Source: Caprimulgus europaeus
Taxonomy: Eukaryota > Chordata > Aves > Caprimulgiformes > Caprimulgidae
Direction of reading: 5' to 3'
DNA length: 64,000 nt
NCBI GenBank assembly: GCA_907165065.1
Contig: OU015541.1
Coordinates: forward strand, 496,001 to 560,000
The notes under the pieces: model-generated
The model's input: only the letters and a program-made list of their open reading frames with translations
The model's database searches: none
What the model was told of the DNA's origin: nothing
Shown: positions 8,532 through 19,800 of the stretch, piece after piece
How the letters are laid out: the number at the start of each line of letters is the position of its first letter
Numbering within the stretch: the stretch's first letter is position 1
Made by a program: the position numbers and the translations under genes

Positions 8532-10409
8532 GTGAGCCCCGGTGGGGCGGCCAGGGGCTTCGAGCTGGGGCATCCCGCCGGCGACCCCCTGCCCAGCTGG
8601 ACCCCGCTGAGCAGTAGCGAGGCCCGAGGAGGTTCTCCCCCGACCCCAGGCGGCCCCGGGCTCTGGAACCGGCAGCTCCACCGGTGCCTGGGCCGGTGCC
8701 GGCCGGGTCACCGCGCCAAGAGGGATCCCTGTCCGGGCCGAGGGTCCTGCCGCACCCCGTAACCCCCTGCCCGCCCTCCCAGGGAAGCGCGGCGAGTGCC
8801 CCCCGCCCGTCGGAATCCCCCCGGGACCCTGCGACAACTTCTGCTCCTCGGATGGGGACTGCCCGGGCAGCGAGCGCTGCTGCCGCACCGGCTGCGGGCG
8901 GGAGTGCCGGCTGCCCGCGGGAGGTGAGCGGGGCCCCTTCCCCAGCGACCCCTGCCCTCCCAGGGCGTCCTGCAACCATCCCGGGGGGTCCTGCAGCCCC
9001 GCCAGCCCCCGCGTCCCGTCTCGGCACGTGGGCGGGATGTGCCAGCTCCGGGCTCTTCCAGCCGCAGCCTGTGGGGTCCGTCACCAGCAGGGGCTGGCAT
9101 GGGTGACCCCCGGTCCTCTGCTCACATCCCCGATGGTGAAGGGGGACAGGGGTGCCCAGTGTCCCCTGCCCGCAGGACCCGGGGGTGGGCACCCAGGGTG
9201 GGCTGGGTGGTGTGAGTGGGCAGGGGCTGGGGGGCTCTGACACTGCTGGACACCCCTAGCCAAGAGGGGCTTCTGCCCACGGCTGGACCCCAACCTGGTG
9301 ACCACTTGCCTGAGGGAGTGCAGCAGCGACAGTGAGTGCGGAGGCAGTGGGAAGTGCTGCAGCATGGGCTGCCATGTCGGCTGCACACGGGCCGTGCCAG
9401 GTAAGAGTGACCAGGGGGCTCAGTGGGAGAGGAGCCTGGGGAGGACAGACCCCACCTGTGAGCCCATCTCCTTTCCCACCTGCAGCCAAACCAGGCATCT
9501 GCCCCAAGAGAAAGGTGCTGCAGACCTTCGCCCCCTGCAACAGCTCCTGCAGTGATGACACCGACTGTCCCCGCCATGAGAAGTGCTGCTTCACGGGCTG
9601 TGGCCGCGGCTGCCTGGCTCCAGAGAGAGGTACTGGGGCCCTGCTCCTGCCCGCTGGCTCCTGCTGCCTCCCAACGGCCCCGTGTCCTCGGCTGAACAAG
9701 GGTGTCTCCATGGTAGGGGGAGCAGCAGCATCCCTGTCACCCCAGCACATGGTGTCCCTGGCCCCGGCATGTGGCACAGGGGCCTCTGGGCTGGGTGATT
9801 TCAGCCAGTGCACAGGTCCATCCTGGAGCTGGCATCGTCTTTGGTCAGAACCAGGAAGCAGCGTTAGGAACCATCATTTTGCAGCCTAATTATCAAAGCA
9901 GGGATCCTGACCTGCGAGGTGCCCAGCCTGCACGGGCCGGGGGAGAGCCTGCTCTCACAATTTGCCTTCCCATGTCTCTGCCCAATGCGTTGGCACCAGC
10001 TGGGCCCTCAGGAGAGCAGATGCTGGCGGAGCCGCGGTGGCCCCCGTGGGGGACGTGGCACCGTGTGGGCACCGGCCTGGTTGTGACACATTTCTGAGTG
10101 GAGCCGCAGGCAGTTGGGGCTGTTGGTGGTCGAACAGCCACCGCGGCTGCTTGGCTTCCCTGGCACAGCCGTTGTGACTCCACACAACACTGCAACCATG
10201 AGAGCTGCTTCCAGCAGTGTCATGTCCCTGGGGATGTGGCCTCAGGGCAGCCCATGACCGAGGCTGGGGGGCAGATGCTGGGGGGGGGTGACTGCACTGG
10301 GAATCAGTGCAGCTGCCAGTCCAGGGCCAGCTCTGCTCCCCAGCACCCCACTGCCTTCCCTGCCTGCCTGCACCCCCTGCTCACTGTCCCCTTTTGTCCC
10401 CCAGGGTGA
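8462..10409 (+). CDS. secreted three-WAP-domain protein (WFDC family), five exons
   Basis: Joining 8462-8531, 8783-8923, 9260-9400, 9486-9629 and 10405-10409 gives 166 residues. Residues 1-18 or so are a signal peptide (MKPGLLLLLVFVTPGLGS). Three WAP domains follow, starting KRGECP, KRGFCP and KPGICP, each with eight cysteines in the four-disulfide pattern: C, C, C-x5-C, a CC pair, then two more. There is almost no linker between domains. All introns are phase 1 with GT-AG ends, so each WAP domain is one symmetric exon. The stop comes two bases into the last exon. WAP domains of this type often inhibit serine proteases or act against microbes; I cannot tell which from the sequence. WFDC3-like proteins also have several WAP domains, but I do not claim orthology. 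It is divergent to the minus-strand genes on its left. Confidence 0.85.
8783..8923 (+). CDS. three-WAP gene exon 2 (WAP domain 1)
   Basis: Acceptor CTCCCAG ends at 8782; donor GTGAGC at 8924. 141 bases, phase 1-1. Encodes GECPPP, PCDNFC, DCPGSERCC, GCGREC: all eight cysteines, with a proline-rich inhibitory-loop region. Confidence 0.87.
9260..9400 (+). CDS. three-WAP gene exon 3 (WAP domain 2)
   Basis: Acceptor CCCTAG ends at 9259; donor GTAAGA at 9401. 141 bases, phase 1-1. Encodes GFCP, TTCLRECSSDSECGG, KCC, GCHVGC. Eight cysteines. Confidence 0.88.
9486..9629 (+). CDS. three-WAP gene exon 4 (WAP domain 3)
   Basis: Acceptor CCTGCAG ends at 9485; donor GTACTG at 9630. 144 bases, phase 1-1. 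Encodes GICP, PCNSSCSDDTDCP, KCC, GCGRGC. Eight cysteines and an NSS sequon. Confidence 0.88.
10405..10409 (+). CDS. three-WAP gene last coding exon (stop only)
   Basis: After a strong acceptor (TTTTGTCCCCCAG) the phase-1 frame reads one glycine codon and then TGA at 10407-10409. This gives a C-terminus of APERG. The rest of this exon is 3' UTR. I found no clear AATAAA close by, so the exon's 3' end is open. Confidence 0.55.
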
Positions 10410-12694
10410 GCCAAGGAGTGACTCCGAGGAGGAGGAGGCAGCAGCGGAGCCTGGGCCCCTCTGCAGGGCCAGCAGCCGGGGTCTGCGGTGGTGCCAGCCA
10501 CTGTGCTCTGCCCCATGCAATACAGCTGCCAGGACTCCTGGCTTGCAGCAGCGCAGTCTCACTGTCTTGCCTGACCCACAGCTCCATGTGCCCCCCCATC
10601 ACCTTCCTGCTTCCCAGCCATGTCACCTGCGCTGGAGCTGCGAGCCCAGACCCTGGCTGAGCCCAGGGACCCTGTACCCGGCAAGTGTGGCATGGGCTTG
10701 CTTCCAGTGGCCCCAGCTGGCCCCTGGAAGCTGCTGCTCCCAGCTGCTCCCAGCTCTCAGCCTGGCCCCCCTGGAAGGCAGCTGGTGTGAGGGCCCCAGC
10801 ACCTCGTGCAGTGCACGGAGCTGGGCAGCACCAGCCCTGGTGTGAAACGTCCCTCCTGGACACATCCCATGCCCTGGACAGGCACTGGCACTGCCCTGGC
10901 CGTGCACCTGCAGCTGCTCCTTCTGAGCTTGGTCCCCTGGGGATGAGGGTCACACTGCTGTGCGGGCAGTGGGACAGGGTGCGGGTGTCTGTCCCCATGC
11001 CAGCCTCTGCTCCTGCTGCCAGCTGGGCTCTGGGCTGGGGCCAGGGGCTCATGTTCTTCCCTGCTCAGCGCTATCTTACAGCACCAGCTGAGCCTGGTGC
11101 CCATCCCAGCATCTGGGGACTGGGGCAGGTACAGGAGCAGCTCTGGCAGGGGTGGCACCGTCCCTTGCCAAGGACCACCACCTGCAAGCCAGGAACCTGC
11201 AGGTCTTCCCCAGGAACGCCTCCGGTCAGCACTGACGCTGTCTTGTTAATTTGCCGGTTAATGAGGGTCCTGAGAGGGGAGTGAGCTGATGCTGGAGATG
11301 TTCCTGGAGAGGCTGAGCGAGGGCACAGAGCACCCCGCTGTGCTCTGGGACAGCGGCACCTCCATGGCCATCACCCCGGCTGTCATGGGGACCCTCGGGC
11401 CGGGCTCGAGGGGTGCACTGGGGCTGAGCTTGGCATTGCCTCCCTCCTCTGTGTCAGGAGTGTGGGGATGATGGCTCGTGGAGTCATCCAGAACCCTTGC
11501 TCTGGGCGTCACTGGGGAGCTGGTGCTGAACTGGTGGGTGATGCCCACCCACCCTGGCAGCGCCTCAGTGCTCCCAGGGACAGGTCTGGTTTGGTGGGGG
11601 CAGGAGTGAGGCCTCGGAGGCGACATTATCTCAGGCAAAGCAGATTTTGGTGTCAAACCAGGGGCAGCTGGACGGTGCTGTACGCGCTCCCTGCCCACCA
11701 CCGCTGGTGAGCTCTGCAAGCAGAGACAGCGAGGGACTTGAAACAGAAAAGATGATTCAGCTCCCTCCACACTTGCTCCCGCTCAGCCCGAGTTGGTGCT
11801 GCTGCTGGCTGCTGAGATGGAAGTCCCTGCGTGGGGTGGGCACAGGAGGGCAGCACCCTGTCCCCAGCACCCCATTCCCAGAGCCGGTGGGGGCTGTGAC
11901 TGCTGCCCGGGGGCCTTGGGCAAGGCCATGCTGTGTGGTCCTGGGGCTGTCACCCAGCTTGGGGAGAGGCGGGTGCCAAGCCCTGGCAGGGTGCTGCTCA
12001 CCGCAGCCCCCATCGAGCCGTCCCCCCTGATCTGGCTCTCAGAGGTTGACGGCACCGGCTGCCTGAGCGCAGCACCGAGGCTGCTGCGCTGCCCCAGCTC
12101 TAACAGCTCCGGTCCACAACCACCGGCTGCGGCAAGACCAGGACGGAGGCAGGAGGGAGCCGGGGCTGGGATGGCGACGGCTGCCTGCAGGCAGGCAGCA
12201 ACCCCGGCCCTGTGCCACGTGGCACAGCCCTGCTGGCGGCACGGCTGCGCATGGCATGGTGACTGGTGGCACAGGGAAGGCGGCCCCCCAAAATGGGGTT
12301 TTTATTACAGCCATACATCACAGCGGCGGCCTGATGTGGGCAGACGGCGGTGATTTTTCTTCATGGTTTACAGACAAATAAGGGGAAGGAAAATTGATGT
12401 GAACTTTGCTACAGCGAGAGGTCGGGCGTGGGCAGGGAGCTGGTTATGGATGAGGTGGGGGCAGCTGGGGCCGCCTGCCCCAGACCCCCGGGCCCCCTGC
12501 TCTGGGCCAGATGGGTGGGAGCACCGGCAGCAGCAGGACCGGGAGCATCATGCCCGGTGTGGGGACCGTGCTGCTGCTCCGGGGGCTGGAGGAAGGGGAA
12601 CTCTGCCTTCCCTGTCCCTCCATCGCCCCGAGCAGGCGGCTGTGCCCGTCCCTTGCTGGAGGGACGCTCGGCCGTGTGGCAGGGAGGACCACGT

Positions 12695-13010
12695 GGGCAG
12701 GGTTATTAATTCCGGCAGATATTCATTAGCTCGGCAAAGGCGCTTTGGAGGTGCAGCGGCGGGCGGGCTGCTGTCACCGGCTTCTGGTGAGATCTCTGCT
12801 GCTTTCCCCACAATTAAAGTTGCCTCCACACACCATGGACCTGCCCAGGATAAGATAACAGTTAATACCCTCAAATAGCGACTATCAGCTTCTCCATAAG
12901 GCCCATAAATATTAATACAATTCTAATTAGTTCCTTTAAATACATTGCCTAAATTAAGCGTTTCCTCGGCAATAAATCAGCGGCAGTTTGGCGCCCTGCT
13001 CACGCCTGCG
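12695..13010. promoter_or_regulatory. AT-rich candidate enhancer block A
   Basis: Sharp switch from GC-rich to AT-rich. Contains TTATTAATT, ATTCATTAG, a double GATA word (GATAAGATAA, about 12849-12858), TATTAATAC and TCTAATTAG. This density of homeodomain-type ATTA words is typical of conserved developmental enhancers. Conservation not tested. Confidence 0.35.
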
Positions 13011-13609
13011 AGGCAGATCACGAGCTTTCCCTGCCTGCCCCATGGCCGGTCCCTGCCTGACAGGGGATGGGACCCGGCAGCTCAGGGCTGTGCCGTGCTG
13101 TGCTGTGCCATCGTGAGGGCTGGTGGTGCCCAGCCGTTGGTGCTCCCACTTTGAGAGTTTTAAGCGTTGAGATGGGGAAAGGCGGGTGGGTTTTGGGCTG
13201 GAGGAGCCATGAGCTGTGCCACACTGGGTAGGGTGCAGGTGTCCACTGTGGTGATTTCTCGCTGGGCACAAGGGCTGTCTCAGCCCATGCCAGAAGCTGC
13301 TGTGTGACATCGGTCCTCAGCTCCAGTGGCCCCTTCTTCTCGTGCCAGCAGAGCTGGAGGGCTGAGCCCCGTCCCCTCATGGGGGCTGCTTGGCAAGTGG
13401 GGAACCCACAGAGCTGCCGGCAGCAGCGGTGGTGGTGGCAGGGTCATCCCTGTAGCTAAATCTTGGGGCATGGCATGGTGTGGATGGGGTTTTTTTTAGA
13501 GTAGACCCTGGGGCACAGCCAACACCCTGTCCGGCTCCAGCGCCTGATCCTGCACCCCGAGGAGGGCGGCCAGCACTGCCAGCGGGATCGTGGTGAGAGC
13601 ACAGCTTGA

Positions 13610-13830
13610 AGGCACCGGGTAGCACAGCACCTAAAGACCCCACAGTCACAGGTACAAAAATAAACCAGCCATTAGATTCAGAAGAGGAAAGGGAGCCTGG
13701 GCTCCACGGAACAAGCAGAAAGTGCCCTGCGACCTTCATCAGGAATAATGTTGTTAATACATTTTCCCCAGGTGCACCCAGATTTGCATTCCCAGCAATT
13801 TGCACAATAATGAGGCGCTGACCGAGCCTC
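13610..13830. promoter_or_regulatory. AT-rich candidate enhancer block B with octamer
   Basis: Contains CCATTAGATT, TTGTTAATAC, a perfect POU octamer ATTTGCAT (13782-13789), CAATTTGCAC and CAATAATGAG in otherwise GC-rich surroundings. Regulatory role is inference. Confidence 0.35.
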
Positions 13831-13997
13831 ACCCCGGCAGCAGTCGCCTCCAAATCGATGGCACCGTGCCGGCGAGCTCCTCTGCAAGCTCGTCTGCTCC
13901 GGCTGCAGCGGTGCCGCCTGTCCCTGGCGCTGCTCTGCCCCGGCCCCGGCACGCTGCAGCCCTGACACCGCGGGGCGGGATGGGACGAGACCCCGGG

Positions 13998-14077
13998 GGT
14001 GAGCGTGCCCACAGGTGAGTGTGCACAGGGGTGAGTGTGCCCACAGGTGAGTGTGCACAGGGGTGAGCGTGACCACG
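13998..14077. repeat. 16-base tandem repeat (minisatellite)
   Basis: Five consecutive units of the form GGTGAGYGTGCMCASR begin at 13998, 14014, 14030, 14046 and 14062. Decayed copies continue to about 14120. Alternating units differ in the same way, suggesting a 32-base higher-order duplication. Confidence 0.85.
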
Positions 14078-14159
14078 GGAGGATGCACAGGGTGAGCGAG
14101 CGCAGGGTGAGGGCACAGGCTGCAGGTCTGAGCTGGGGGTGGATGTGGCACACGTCCTC

Positions 14160-14385
14160 CCCACTCTGGCATTGGTGATACTGGAAAAGAGCAAATAACC
14201 AAACTCATTTGCTTGAGGAGAAATTAGTACGGTGTGAAGCCTGTACTGGGTGATTTAAGAAGTGAGTTTAAAATCTCAACACAAATAGATTTTTTTATAA
14301 GGTCAGAAGAAGGATTAAATGCTACAGTCAAGCACAGCACTTGCCATTTCCAGCATTGTTTTACCGTAAATGCTTTGGGCTGGCA
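14160..14385. promoter_or_regulatory. AT-rich candidate enhancer block C
   Basis: AT-rich island with AAATAACC, AAATTAGTAC, GTGATTTAAG and TTTTACCGTAAATG, flanked by GC-rich sequence. Candidate conserved non-coding element only. Confidence 0.3.
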
Positions 14386-14789
14386 CCACGTCCCTGCGTT
14401 GCCCTCGTGGGTCAGAGCCCGCTGCTGTGGCAGGATGAGAGCTGCTCAGGGGTGTCCCTGGGGAGGGCATGGCATCTCACCAGCCCCATACTCATGTGGC
14501 AGCCCAGCTCTCTGCCGGCCTGTGGGAGCAGCTGGTGATGCTCCTTGATCAGGGAGAGGGAGAGGAGGAGAAGGAGGAGAAGGAGCTAGGTGCTGCTGCA
14601 GTGCCAGGGGGGACCAGCCGTGGTGCTCCAGCCCGGGCAGTTTCTGGCCCCAGAGCCGGTGCCACCACCAGCCATGAAGGTGCCCGTGGTGCTGGGGGTG
14701 GTCACGCAGCCCTCGCTGTGGTGCCAGCCCGGTGGGGCATGAGCCCACTGCCAGCTGCCATCTCCCCCCCGTGCTGCCCGGCAGGGACC

Positions 14790-15030
14790 AGGATTGATGG
14801 CAAGAGCTTTGAAAGGCTCCAAATGTGGAGGTTGTATCACTGAGCCACCCCCATCCATCACCAGACGTTCATTATGAAGTAACACCCTGCACGCCGGGCT
14901 GATTTCACACCTTATCTGAACCCAGCAGCTGTGCCCTAAATCCTGAGCGCCGCGACTGTCTGGAGGAATTCGGCTGCCTGTGCTTAAAATTAGTGTTAGC
15001 ATCTATCATTTCCACACACCAAATGGCTTT
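14790..15030. promoter_or_regulatory. candidate enhancer block D
   Basis: Moderately AT-rich block with CTTTGAAAG (TCF/LEF-like), TTCATTATG, CTTATCTG and AAAATTAGTG. Weaker contrast with its surroundings than blocks A and J. Confidence 0.25.
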
Positions 15031-15544
15031 TGTGTCGGCACTTGGCAGTGCTCATCCTTCACCGGGGCTCTGGGCTGCCCAGCTCCGTACCCTCTCCGTC
15101 ACTGTCACAGGACTCCTTGTTGGCAAAATGTCACCCAAAGGACAAGTGCCACAGTGTGGCCTCTCCATCCTGCCCGGGTTGGTGGCACCACCGGTGGCAA
15201 GGGCATCCTCCATCCCCTGGGGGACTCTGGGCACCAGCTCTGCTCCTGGTAAAGCCATCCCTGTCCCTCTGGCCCTGCTGCAGCCAGGCAAACCTCCCAG
15301 CGTGGCAGCTCCCCTGGCACGGTGGCTCCCCTGGCACAGTGGCTCACCACCTCCCGTGGTGCCAGCCAGAACGGCGTGGCCGGTCCCCTCCTGGCCACTG
15401 CTGTGGCAGCCGTCCCTGGCGAGGAGCTCCTGCCAGGCAGGTGATGCCGGAGCTGTCGGCATGATGAAAAGCCTCCCGCAGCAATGCAGATAACATACAA
15501 GCACAGGTCAGGCGAGGCCCGTGTAGCCCATCCATCAGGCGCAG

Positions 15545-15700
15545 CAGCTACAGGCGCTCCCGGTGCCACCATCTGATGCGCGTTATCCGGCACAAATGTG
15601 TTTCTTCCCCCAAGGTTAAACGGATGAGTGAGGCTCGGGCACTGACGGCGCTGCCTGCCCTGCGGAAGCGATAAACGAGCTGGAAGAACCAGAGGGAAAA
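15545..15700. promoter_or_regulatory. candidate regulatory block E
   Basis: Mixed-composition block containing CATCTGATG (E-box), GCGTTATCCGG, AAGGTTAAAC and GCGATAAACG. It looks unlike the C-rich flanks; regulatory role is a guess from word content. Confidence 0.2.
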
Positions 15701-16229
15701 AAGGGTTTGTTTTCTGTCAAAAGCTCCTTTTGATGGTGCCAGCACGAGGACGGCTGCAGCACAGAGATGGGAACGAGGATGGGGATCCTCTCTGGGTGCA
15801 GCCATGGGGCAGCTCGCAACGGGCACCATCACAGCCGTGTTGGGTGCCACCGTGTCACCGGTGGTGACATATGGGTGAGAGTGAGGGCTTGGCGAGATGC
15901 TGCAACACCAAGCGGCCCTGGCAGCAGGTGTTCGGTGCCATCCCGGTGTGCCGGGGCTGGCGGGGATGAGGTGGGATGGCAGCAAGCTGGCACGTCCCCT
16001 CACTACGGCTCAAGGAGCGGTGCTGCGGGCTGGCAGAGCCGGTGCTGCAGCTGGGCAGGGGATGGTGCTGCCGTCTGCATCTCAGGTCTGTCCCAGGTTG
16101 TGATGCCCGGGGCCTGATCCTGCCTGGCACCACCTGCTTTGGGCATGGCTCACGGCCGTGGCTGAGCCGTGGTGCCCTGGGGTGCTTGCCGGGCAGGGGT
16201 CTGCCTCCCCGCGCGGTGTCCCCGCCGCG

Positions 16230-16435
16230 CTGCCGCTGCCCTCGCTCAATGTCACACTTGGAGCCTGTCAACTTGAAAAAAGGTTTGCAGCCGATAAGCG
16301 ATCGGGCTGTCAGCACCGAGTGCCGCTGGCTCGTGATTTACTGCAGCGTCACTAACGGAGCACAGATTTTTCTTAATCTAAATTGAAAACTACTCAAGTA
16401 GAAAAATAATTTCATTGCTTCATCTTGAAGGGGCG
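16230..16435. promoter_or_regulatory. AT-rich candidate enhancer block F
   Basis: Contains AATGTCACACTT, GCCGATAAGCGATC, CGTGATTTAC, TCTTAATCTAAATTG and AAATAATTTCATTG. Clear break in composition on both sides. Confidence 0.33.
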
Positions 16436-17389
16436 GGGAGAGAGGAAGGGGAAAAGCTGTGCCAGGGCAGGCAGGTCTGGGGCTGCCCGTGTCCCCCACA
16501 GCTCCGTGGCCCAACTGGGCAGGAACTGCTGGCACGTGCTCGGGGGCAAGGAGGGTGGCAGGAGCTGTGTCCCCACCCATGGGGCACGGGAAAGGCCTTG
16601 GGGCATCCCCCTGGGGACACAGGACAGTGACACGTCACTGCAGCAGCCTGGAGTAGCATGGAGGTGGCACGGAGCCATGGTGCTTTGCTCTGCCATGGTG
16701 CTCACCATGCCCTGGTGCCTCACTGTGCCTCAGTGTTTCACTCTGCCATGGGTCTGTGCCATGGTGCTGCAGGCAGAGCAGGGTGAGGTGTGTGTCTCGG
16801 TTGTGCAGGTGCCTCCGATCCCAACCAGGATGACAGTGACAGTCTCTGCTGGCGCTTTGGGTCCAGTGTGCAATCCAGCTGGCAAAGCTGTGCCTCCGCA
16901 GCACCGTGGGTGTGCCAAGGTGGTGGGTCCACAGAGGCTCCTGGGGCTTCAGGGCAAGAACCTGAGTCAGCCCTTCATTTGGGAAGGAACCGTGCCAGCC
17001 CCATGGCAGTGTCACAGGGATGCCAGAGCAGCCACTGTCCCCACCACATGGCACACGAGGCCCCGGCAGAGCCGGCACCTGGGCTGGGGCTGCAGCAGGG
17101 TCTTGCTTTCAGCAGCATTGAGGAGCTCAAGGTCTGCTTGGAAGGAAAGTCTTAAAACACCGGGTCTCCCCCGATTCCCTGGCTCCTTGTTTTGGGGCCA
17201 ACGACACCAGTGGGTGTTTAGTGGGTGAGCTGTGGGTGGCCTGGCCGTGCCGATGTGCCCAGCCCTGGTCGATTGCTGCCCGCGGGGCTATGCCACAGGC
17301 TCCTGGTGCCGGAGGATGCCGGAGCAGGCGGGGATGTGCTGTCTTGCAGAGAGATCAGTAATTTGGAGCAAGCGAATGCTGGGAGCATT

Positions 17390-17620
17390 TGCTGAGCTGG
17401 ATAATAACGTGCCCAGTGAGCTGCATCCCAAGCACGCTGCCAAATTAAAGAAATTTTTTTCCCCTTTAATTTAAAAGTCACCGTTGGGAAATCTCTGTCG
17501 GCCTTGGCCGTGATTTCCCCCCAGGCTGCCTTTCTGGAGAAATCTTTAATTTTGATTGTCACACTTTGTGGAGTTTAATTCGGGGAAGCAGAGCCATAAA
17601 TAAGGTGCCACTCCGGCACC
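17390..17620. promoter_or_regulatory. AT-rich candidate enhancer block G
   Basis: Contains GGATAATAACG, CAAATTAAAG, CTTTAATTTAAAAG, TCTTTAATTTTGATTG and AGTTTAATTCG. TAAT words are concentrated in about 200 bases. Confidence 0.33.
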
Positions 17621-18334
17621 GAGGCTCCAGCTGTGCCAGGACAGTGAGCAGCACCGGCATGGGCACGGGCGGGGAGGACGGAGCAGCCCTGCCACGGCCA
17701 TGGCCACAGCCCCGGCCCCCTGCCCACCCTCCTCCCCACTCGCCCTGGCCCCTTGTAGCTGATTTCACAGGTCAGCTCCTTTAATTAGCCAAGTGCTCTC
17801 GCCCACCTGCCCAACGCATCGGCAGGTTCATGAAAATCCCATTAACCTTGATGCCACAGCTGGCTTCTGCTGCCAGCCCCATGGTGCTGCCTGGCTCAAC
17901 GAGCACCCTGCCCCGGCACCCAGCACCCTGACACCCAGCGCCTTGACACCCAGCATGCCGGGACTCTGGCCTGGAGCCGTGGCAGACGTTACACAGAACC
18001 GCTTTGGGCTGTGCAGGTGGCCCCAGAGCAGGAACACAAACCATGCGTGTTCTGCTCCGCGCTCTGCTCTGTCCCCGGCCGCGGTGTCAGGGTGCCATGG
18101 GGCTGGGGGCAGGTGTTGCGGCCAACCCGGGGGCGGGGGGCAGCTCCCGGTGCCTCCGGTGCCTCCAGCTGGGTGGAAGCAGGTGGGAACCCAGAGAGGA
18201 GCCTCTTCCTCTCCCTACTGGGGCCTTGGGAGGGAATCGCCTGGCAGCTCCATGAGCAATTAAGAAAGAAGGAAGAAATGGAGGCACCTCCCTTTCGGCG
18301 CGGAGCCGGCGCGGCGGTGCCAGGGTGAGCTCCG

Positions 18335-18570
18335 GAAAGGTTACAGCCCATTTGCATTTTACCCTTCAGTAATTTCAACACTTATGGGTGCAATTAAGAG
18401 GCGAGCCTGGCGTTATGAAGCTATCAGCGCGGAGAGACCTGAATACTAACAGACTCCTGGGCATGTTCCCATCCCGAGCTGTCTGCTCTGTCTGCGATAG
18501 CACCGCTGTAACGCCGCGGATTTCTGCAGAAATGGGCCTCGGCTACATTAAATGCACATTTTTTAACTTG
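18335..18570. promoter_or_regulatory. AT-rich candidate enhancer block H with octamer
   Basis: Contains a perfect octamer ATTTGCAT (18350-18357), CAGTAATTTC, GCAATTAAG and CTACATTAAATG. Second of three blocks in this interval with the POU octamer core. Confidence 0.35.
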
Positions 18571-18929
18571 TGTGGTAGCCCAGCCCACCCCAAGCCGTCC
18601 AGGTGAGGGGTTCGGTGCTCGCTGCAGACAGGCAGACGGCCGCGGAGGGGGGCGGGTGTTGGCACAGCAAGATGGTGACTGTGGTAGAACCGGGGCTGGG
18701 CGGGTGCTGCGCTCATCGCCCCATCAGTCTTTGATCCGACGTTGTCCTTCAGCAGAAGAGCCCCAGACCTGCTCTGTTGTACAAACAAAGCGACGATACG
18801 GCAGCGCTGGCCAGACCGAGATGCCCGGCACGGCCCTCCCGTGGGACAGGGTCTCTGCCACGCTCGGGTCCGGGGCTGTTCCCCTGCTCCCGCTTCGGTG
18901 GGGCGCCGGGCTGGGAGAATGGCCGTCTT

Positions 18930-19110
18930 CCCCTTTAAGCTTCATCCCCATTTAATTGGATAGTTTTGAGTCCCGGCTCATGATTTCTGCAGCAATTTGG
19001 TCTGAGATTTCTTTCTTTCCCTCCATTATCCACTCTGATTAACTCAGCTGCACCTGTCAGCTTTTATTCGGCGGCGCGGGGAGCGCCTGCAAGAACCTGT
19101 TAAAATGCAT
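18930..19110. promoter_or_regulatory. AT-rich candidate enhancer block I
   Basis: Contains CATTTAATTGGAT, CATGATTTCTG, CATTATCC, CTGATTAACTC and TTTTATTCGG. Sits between two GC-rich stretches. Confidence 0.3.
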
Positions 19111-19369
19111 GAGTTTTATCACCACCGCTCTCCCCTGGCCAGCGATGCTGAACTGGGAGGGAGGGAAGGAGTGGGCTGCAGGGAACGGGGCTGTAGCAGG
19201 GGGACTGCGGGGTCCCCCAGGCTGGGGTGCGGGTGCCACGGAAGTGCCAGTGTCCCCGTCTCGCCACCGGGGAGCCTGGCGGGGAGGTGGCCCGGGCTGG
19301 TGGCGGTGGGGAGCCCGTGGGGTGCAGGTACCCACCACCCCCCCACCGCCAGGACACGTCGTGGCTGCA

Positions 19370-19800
19370 GCTTTTCGATTTGCAAATGCTCGTTTTACAT
19401 TCCAGCTATGACTTGTTCCCTTTTTTCTCATTTTAATAGAACCGAAAGCATCCGGAAACACTGCTGCACCCGAGAAAGAGCGAGATCTGACATAATTAAA
19501 AAGTGGCTTCAATCAGGCTGTTTTCCTAATGGTTTGTCATATCAGCCCACACCGCCCTGCACCCCCTGTGCTCCCAACCCCCTGAGGCATCATTTACATT
19601 TCTTAATAACCCCTCATTAATATTCATGATGTGGGGAGGGTAATAACGGCTGAGTGCACACCACTAATTCAATTTCAGCGAGCCTCAGTGTGTTTAGTTA
19701 ATCACCGGGGGACCTGGGTTACTCAGTACAATTATTTATTCGGAATTAGATCTCGAGGCATCTGGATTGAAACCTGAACTCGGAATAAAATTAAACCGGG
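19370..19800. promoter_or_regulatory. AT-rich candidate enhancer block J
   Basis: The largest AT-rich block of the interval. It contains the palindrome ATTTGCAAAT (19378-19387, POU type), CATAATTAAAAAG, CTTAATAACC, CTCATTAATATTCATGA, ACTAATTC, GTTAGTTAATCACC and two ATTTATT-like words. Strong candidate for a conserved developmental enhancer, pending alignment. Confidence 0.4.
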
